A stretch of 64,000 nt of DNA from Symbiobacterium thermophilum IAM 14863 (GTDB lineage Bacteria; Bacillota; Sulfobacillia; Symbiobacteriales; Symbiobacteriaceae). The notes below the pieces were generated by a model. That model did no database searches and was not told the origin of the DNA. It worked only from the letters and a program-made list of their open reading frames with translations. A program made the translations under genes and the position numbers. Every line of letters begins with the position of its first letter. Position 1 is the stretch's first letter. The stretch covers positions 2,604,001 through 2,668,000 of the forward strand of contig NC_006177.1 of assembly GCF_000009905.1 (NCBI RefSeq), written 5' to 3'. Shown here piece by piece: positions 60,576-64,000 of the stretch.

Positions 60576-62378
60576 TCAGGGCAGGGGCAGTCCGCAGGGG
60601 GCGTACGGCCGGCGGATGATGTACACGGCGTCTCCGGCCCAGCCGGCGGGCAGGCCATCCCCCAGTTCCACCCGGGTGCCGTCGGCGAGGGTGTGGACGA
60701 AGACCCCGTCCCAGGGCCCCCTGGCCGCCAGGATCCGTTCCCCTGTCCGGTCCCAGAAGGCCTGCGCGTGTCCTGAGTCTGCCACATGGACGGCGTCCCC
60801 GCCCTCCGGATCGATGATCCAGGTCCCGCCCCCTCCGCCGTAGGCCAGCAGCCGGTCACCCCGGGGACTCCAGGCCAGCCGCGCCTGCCAGGCATGAACC
60901 GGCAGCTCGGCGGCGGTTGTGCGCGCGTCCCGCTCCAGGTCGTAGACCACGACCCGGCTCCCCCGAGCCCCGGTCACGGGTTCCAGCGCCGCAAGCCGGT
61001 TCCCGTCGGGGCTCCAGGCCACCTCGAGCGCGGCGCCCTCCCCGGACGGGCCGCCAGTCTCGACGAACCCCGGGATGGTGCGCACCGTGCCTGTACGCAG
61101 ATCCACCAGGACCAGCGGGGAAGGGGCAGGTTCGGCCCCGCCCGCGCCCGCACCCGGGGCCGGCCCCACGTAGGCGGCGGCCCTTCCGTCGGGCGAGAAA
61201 GCCACGGCTTCCGGCATCCCGGCGGCCAACGCCGACAGCGGCGGCTCCCCGCCGGTCTTCTCCCCCGTGTCGGGGTCCCAGAGCTCCCAGGCCCCCTCCG
61301 CCGATCCCCCGGGCACCCGGTTGACCAGCCGGCCGCCGACCCAGTGGAGGGAGCCCCCCTGAAGCGTTGTGCCGATCACCTGGTTTCCGGTCAGATCGAC
61401 CACGCTCACCCGGTCGTCCCGCCACTGGTCCCCGTGGCTGCGCCAGGACCGCAGGGCGATTCGGGCGCCGTCGGGCGAAGGCCAGGCCTCGCGGATCTCC
61501 GGCGGCAGGCGGAGCAGTTCCTCGGCCCTGCCCGTCGCCAGGTCCACCCGCTCCAGGTAAGGGAGCCCGGCCTCGCTCCACACCGTCAGGGGGTAGCGGG
61601 CCACAGGCAGCCCGCTCCCGGCCGCGACAACGGTCCGCAGGTCAAGGTAAAGGCGGACCGGCGCCTCCTCCGTCTCGATCCACCAGCGATCGCCGGTCCC
61701 CTGGGCCAGCGCGACGGGCAGGGCGGTGCACTGCCGCACGCCGGAAAGCCAGGAAGTCAGGCTGTCCGCATCCACCGCCTGGTCAAACTCCAGCAGCAGC
61801 CGGAGCGGCCCCGCAGGCAGGATCGCCTCGGTCCCCTCCAGGGGAACCACCGTACCGTCCGCCGCCCGGTAGCCCAGGACCACCGTCGGCTCCGGGTGGC
61901 GGACCAGCTGCGTATGCGAGCCCGCGACCCCCTCCAGCCATGCCGTCCACCGGTCCGGCAGCGGCGGCTCAAACCGGGCCTGGATCACGCCGAGCACCGT
62001 GCGCACCTGGGCCGGCTCCGCCCCCTCGGTGCGCAGCAGCCCGCGGTAGGGCCTGGCGTCGTGGGTGTCCAGCTGCCAGGTCAGCTCCACCGGGCCGGAT
62101 CCGACGGCCACCTCCTGCTGCCAGGGCTCCAGGCGGAGGGCGGTGATGCCGTCCACGACCCGGGTCAGCACGGGGGTCTGCCGGTAGACCAGCCGGTCGA
62201 CCAGGCGCGGCGGCGCGCCCGCACGCTCCTCCGGGAGCGCGGGCGCGCCCGACTGACGCACATTGTCCGTGGCCGGTTCAGCCTCCTGCACGACCGGGGC
62301 GGACAGCGGCAAGGTGCAGCCTGCCACAAGGAGCAGGCAGAGCCACGCACATACGAAGGCCCGCTTCGCGCTCTTCAT
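60576..62378 (-). CDS. Beta-propeller (WD40/TolB-like) lipoprotein
   Basis: 600 residues from the third ATG (MKSAKRAF), which has GGAAGG at 9 nt. The signal peptide ends in the lipobox LLVAGC, so it is anchored outside the membrane. Residues about 60-260 are an N-terminal domain of unknown type. From about 270, repeated blades are seen: WPSPDGARIALRSW, FSPDGRAAAYVGP, WSPDGNRLAALEP, WSPRGDRLLAYGG, WDRTGERILAARG, a propeller of the TolB-like type. It lies on the same strand as the paa genes but 49 nt past paaD. The partner is unknown. Confidence 0.78.
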   Translation of the reverse strand: MKSAKRAFVCAWLCLLLVAGCTLPLSAPVVQEAEPATDNVRQSGAPALPEERAGAPPRLVDRLVYRQTPVLTRVVDGITALRLEPWQQEVAVGSGPVELTWQLDTHDARPYRGLLRTEGAEPAQVRTVLGVIQARFEPPLPDRWTAWLEGVAGSHTQLVRHPEPTVVLGYRAADGTVVPLEGTEAILPAGPLRLLLEFDQAVDADSLTSWLSGVRQCTALPVALAQGTGDRWWIETEEAPVRLYLDLRTVVAAGSGLPVARYPLTVWSEAGLPYLERVDLATGRAEELLRLPPEIREAWPSPDGARIALRSWRSHGDQWRDDRVSVVDLTGNQVIGTTLQGGSLHWVGGRLVNRVPGGSAEGAWELWDPDTGEKTGGEPPLSALAAGMPEAVAFSPDGRAAAYVGPAPGAGAGGAEPAPSPLVLVDLRTGTVRTIPGFVETGGPSGEGAALEVAWSPDGNRLAALEPVTGARGSRVVVYDLERDARTTAAELPVHAWQARLAWSPRGDRLLAYGGGGGTWIIDPEGGDAVHVADSGHAQAFWDRTGERILAARGPWDGVFVHTLADGTRVELGDGLPAGWAGDAVYIIRRPYAPCGLPLP

Positions 62379-62427
62379 CGCCATCATCCTTCCGTCACAA
62401 GTCTGACGATGAAGAGCGGGCCGAGGT

Positions 62428-62916
62428 TCACACCCGCTTCATCCGCTCGAAGGGCTGCCGGCAGCCGTCGCAGTAATAGATCGACCGGCAGGCCGTGGGC
62501 CCGAACAGGTTCTCCAGGTGCGTATCGGTGGAGCCGCAGTAGGGGCAGGCGGGGACTTCCTCGGGCGCCGGCAGGAGCGGCGCGCCGGCAGAGCCCGGAG
62601 GAGGCGGGGCGATGCCGAAGCTGCGCAGCCTCCGGCGCCCCTCGGCGGTGATGCGATCGCTGCTCCAGGGCGGGTCGAGGACGAACGCCACCTCCACCTC
62701 CTCCACCCCCGGCACCGCCCGGAGCCGGTCCTCGGCGTCCCGCCGGATGATCTCCAGGGCCGGGCAGCCGACGAAGGTGGGCATGATCTCCACCCGCACC
62801 CGCGGCCCGGCCACCGTCACCCTGTGGACCATCCCCATGTCGACGATGGAGACGGGCGGGATCTCGGGGTCCCGCACGTCCGCGAGCGCCGCCCAGATCG
62901 CGCCCTCGGTCACCAT
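62428..62916 (-). CDS. paaD: Phenylacetyl-CoA epoxidase subunit PaaD
   Basis: 162 residues. The N-terminal MIP18-type domain contains ALADVRDPEIPPVSIVDMGMV (about 9-29) and PTFVGCPALEII. The C-terminus has a zinc-ribbon-like set of cysteines (CPYCGSTD and RSIYYCDGC) typical of PaaD. It is thought to assist Fe-S or iron assembly for the PaaABC(E) epoxidase that opens aerobic phenylacetate breakdown. It overlaps paaC by 7 nt. Confidence 0.92.
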   Translation of the reverse strand: MVTEGAIWAALADVRDPEIPPVSIVDMGMVHRVTVAGPRVRVEIMPTFVGCPALEIIRRDAEDRLRAVPGVEEVEVAFVLDPPWSSDRITAEGRRRLRSFGIAPPPPGSAGAPLLPAPEEVPACPYCGSTDTHLENLFGPTACRSIYYCDGCRQPFERMKRV

Positions 62917-63692
62917 GCCGCACCCGGGGCGGTCCGGTAGACCTCCCCCATCGTCGACAGCAGCCCTTCCAGATCCGGCGTGTGCTGGCCCAGCCGGCCG
63001 TCGGCCCCGGGCGCGGCAGCCGACTCCGGGCGACCGGGCCAGGTGAGCCCCACCTCGGCGAAGAGGGGCGCCATCCGCTCAGCCCAGCGCCCGGCCAGTT
63101 CGTCCGGGCGGACCGGGAAGTGCGGGCCCGGCGCCACCTCCCCCGGGGTGAACAGCCCTCCCACGTCGGGCCACACTGCCGCCACGGCCGCCTCCAGGCG
63201 CCGGCGCGACTCGTCCGTGCCGGTGGCCAGCCGCCGGAACCAGGTGGTGTGGTGCAGCAGGTGATACCGCTCCTCCCGCCGGACCTTGGCCGCCGCCTGC
63301 GCCAGCGGAGCGTAGGACGAGGAGCAGAGCACCTCCAGCCGGATCGCGTCGAAGAGGTCGTAGGCCAGGCGCCGGACGACCGTGTAGGCCCAGTCGAACC
63401 GGGGCTCGTCGAGGTAGGTCCCCGGCCCGTTGGGCCGCTCCAGGAGGACGGCGTTGCGCCGCCGCCCCGCAGGGCGCAGGAACGCCAGGTCGTCCGCCCG
63501 GCCCTGGCCCAGCTCCTCCAGCAGGCGGAAGAAGAGCGCCGCGTGCCCCACCTCGTCCTGGGCAATGGACGAAAAGGCCACGTCCTCCTCGATGTGCGGC
63601 GCCAGCCCCAGCCACTCCGAGTCCCGGTGGCCGATGACCAGTTCGTCGTCGGCCAGCTGATAGAGAAGCGCAATCACGCTCGCGGTGTCCAC
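62910..63692 (-). CDS. paaC: Phenylacetyl-CoA epoxidase subunit PaaC
   Basis: 260 residues, a ferritin-like structural subunit without the full diiron site of PaaA. The start DTASVIALLYQLADDELVIGHRDSEWLG and DVAFSSIAQDEVGHAALFF, then EERYHLLHHTTWFRRLA, are family hallmarks. It pairs with PaaA in the epoxidase core. It follows paaB by 52 nt; paaA would be outside the window. Confidence 0.94.
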   Translation of the reverse strand: MDTASVIALLYQLADDELVIGHRDSEWLGLAPHIEEDVAFSSIAQDEVGHAALFFRLLEELGQGRADDLAFLRPAGRRRNAVLLERPNGPGTYLDEPRFDWAYTVVRRLAYDLFDAIRLEVLCSSSYAPLAQAAAKVRREERYHLLHHTTWFRRLATGTDESRRRLEAAVAAVWPDVGGLFTPGEVAPGPHFPVRPDELAGRWAERMAPLFAEVGLTWPGRPESAAAPGADGRLGQHTPDLEGLLSTMGEVYRTAPGAAW

Positions 63693-63744
63693 CCAAACCC
63701 CTCCCCCCCGGCGGCAGCCCGCATGGCGCGGCGCCGGCCGGTGC

Positions 63745-64000
63745 TCAGTCGCGGACGAAATCCCGCTCCAGGTCCAGCAGCTCCCGGCGGTACTTGCGCC
63801 AGCGCTCAGCGTTGGATTCCCGGTAGCCCGCCAGGGTCCGGTACCGCTTGTCGGTCTCCCGGGCGAAGAAGTCCCGGTCGGCGTAATCGGTCCGGTGGAT
63901 CGCCGACTGCTCCACCGCCCAGATGGAGACGGCCGGATCCCGCCGCAGGAAGGACTCCCGCGCCAGCAGCAGGGCGTCCTCCGCGGACCCGGCGTCCACC
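63745..64000 (-). CDS. paaB: Phenylacetyl-CoA epoxidase subunit PaaB (N-terminal part outside window)
   Basis: The C-terminal 84 residues of a gene that continues past the right edge. AEDALLLARESFLRRDPAVSIWAVEQSAIHRTDYADRDFF matches PaaB. The following tail (about 30 residues, rich in Arg, Tyr and Glu, ending RDFVRD) is longer than in most PaaB proteins I know. Its position before paaC and paaD confirms the assignment. PaaB bridges PaaAC dimers in the epoxidase. Confidence 0.85.
   Translation of the reverse strand, partial: VDAGSAEDALLLARESFLRRDPAVSIWAVEQSAIHRTDYADRDFFARETDKRYRTLAGYRESNAERWRKYRRELLDLERDFVRD

Overview
The window reads as chromosomal DNA of a very GC-rich, endospore-forming, thermophile-like member of the Clostridia, most like Symbiobacterium. 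The evidence is a GerA-type germination operon, a Gram-positive T-box leader, a SCIFF peptide with its radical SAM maturase, frequent GTG/TTG starts with strong Shine-Dalgarno sites, sigma-A promoters, and CCA encoded in the tRNA genes. Species is an inference from gene content. Most genes lie on the minus strand, and the high GC opens long shadow frames opposite nearly every gene; these were discarded.

Layout. 1-4.7 kb: a GNAT fragment, then a T-box-controlled operon of a peptidase E-like protein, hisS and aspS. 4.7-10.6 kb: lipid kinase, hemZ, a MarR regulator, an MBL hydrolase, dtd and a DoxX protein. 10.9-16.4 kb: a class A beta-lactamase-like protein, the SCIFF pair (scfA/scfB), pepF and an HXXEE membrane protein. 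16.4-21.8 kb: relA, apt and recJ. 21.9-25.8 kb: a coupled AAA+ ATPase/VWA pair with long low-complexity regions. 26-30 kb: secDF, an HD protein, lepB and a small P-loop protein. 30-34.4 kb: a carbohydrate operon (GH4, ChbG-like deacetylase, PTS IICB) running into a SpoIIE-like phosphatase. 34.5-39.2 kb: a small lipoprotein divergent from gerA-A/B/C plus a fourth tiny membrane gene. 39.3-42.8 kb: yitT, tatA, GDPD, LysR and Nudix genes.

42.8-51 kb is the most unusual part. It holds a nested inverted repeat just after the Nudix gene, an array of GTGCAC-centred palindromes with an exact 176-bp period, and a roughly 45-bp tandem repeat. It also holds a B12-dependent acyl-CoA mutase operon whose active-site residues match isobutyryl-CoA mutase better than methylmalonyl-CoA mutase, and three tandem paralogues of an unrecognised F-(N/S)-P-A repeat protein.

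51-64 kb: two related divergent GNATs, a DUF5995-like protein, a MATE-type transporter, a CPBP protease, an MBL protein, a Tyr-Val-Leu tRNA cluster, an acyl-CoA dehydrogenase, phoU with a 48-codon gene before it, a 40-codon membrane gene, a beta-propeller lipoprotein, and the end of a phenylacetyl-CoA epoxidase operon (paaB partial, paaC, paaD). Two acyl-CoA dehydrogenases, the mutase and the paa genes suggest a cell that breaks down amino acid-derived and aromatic acyl-CoAs. Promoters, T-box and terminators were read by eye and are predictions.
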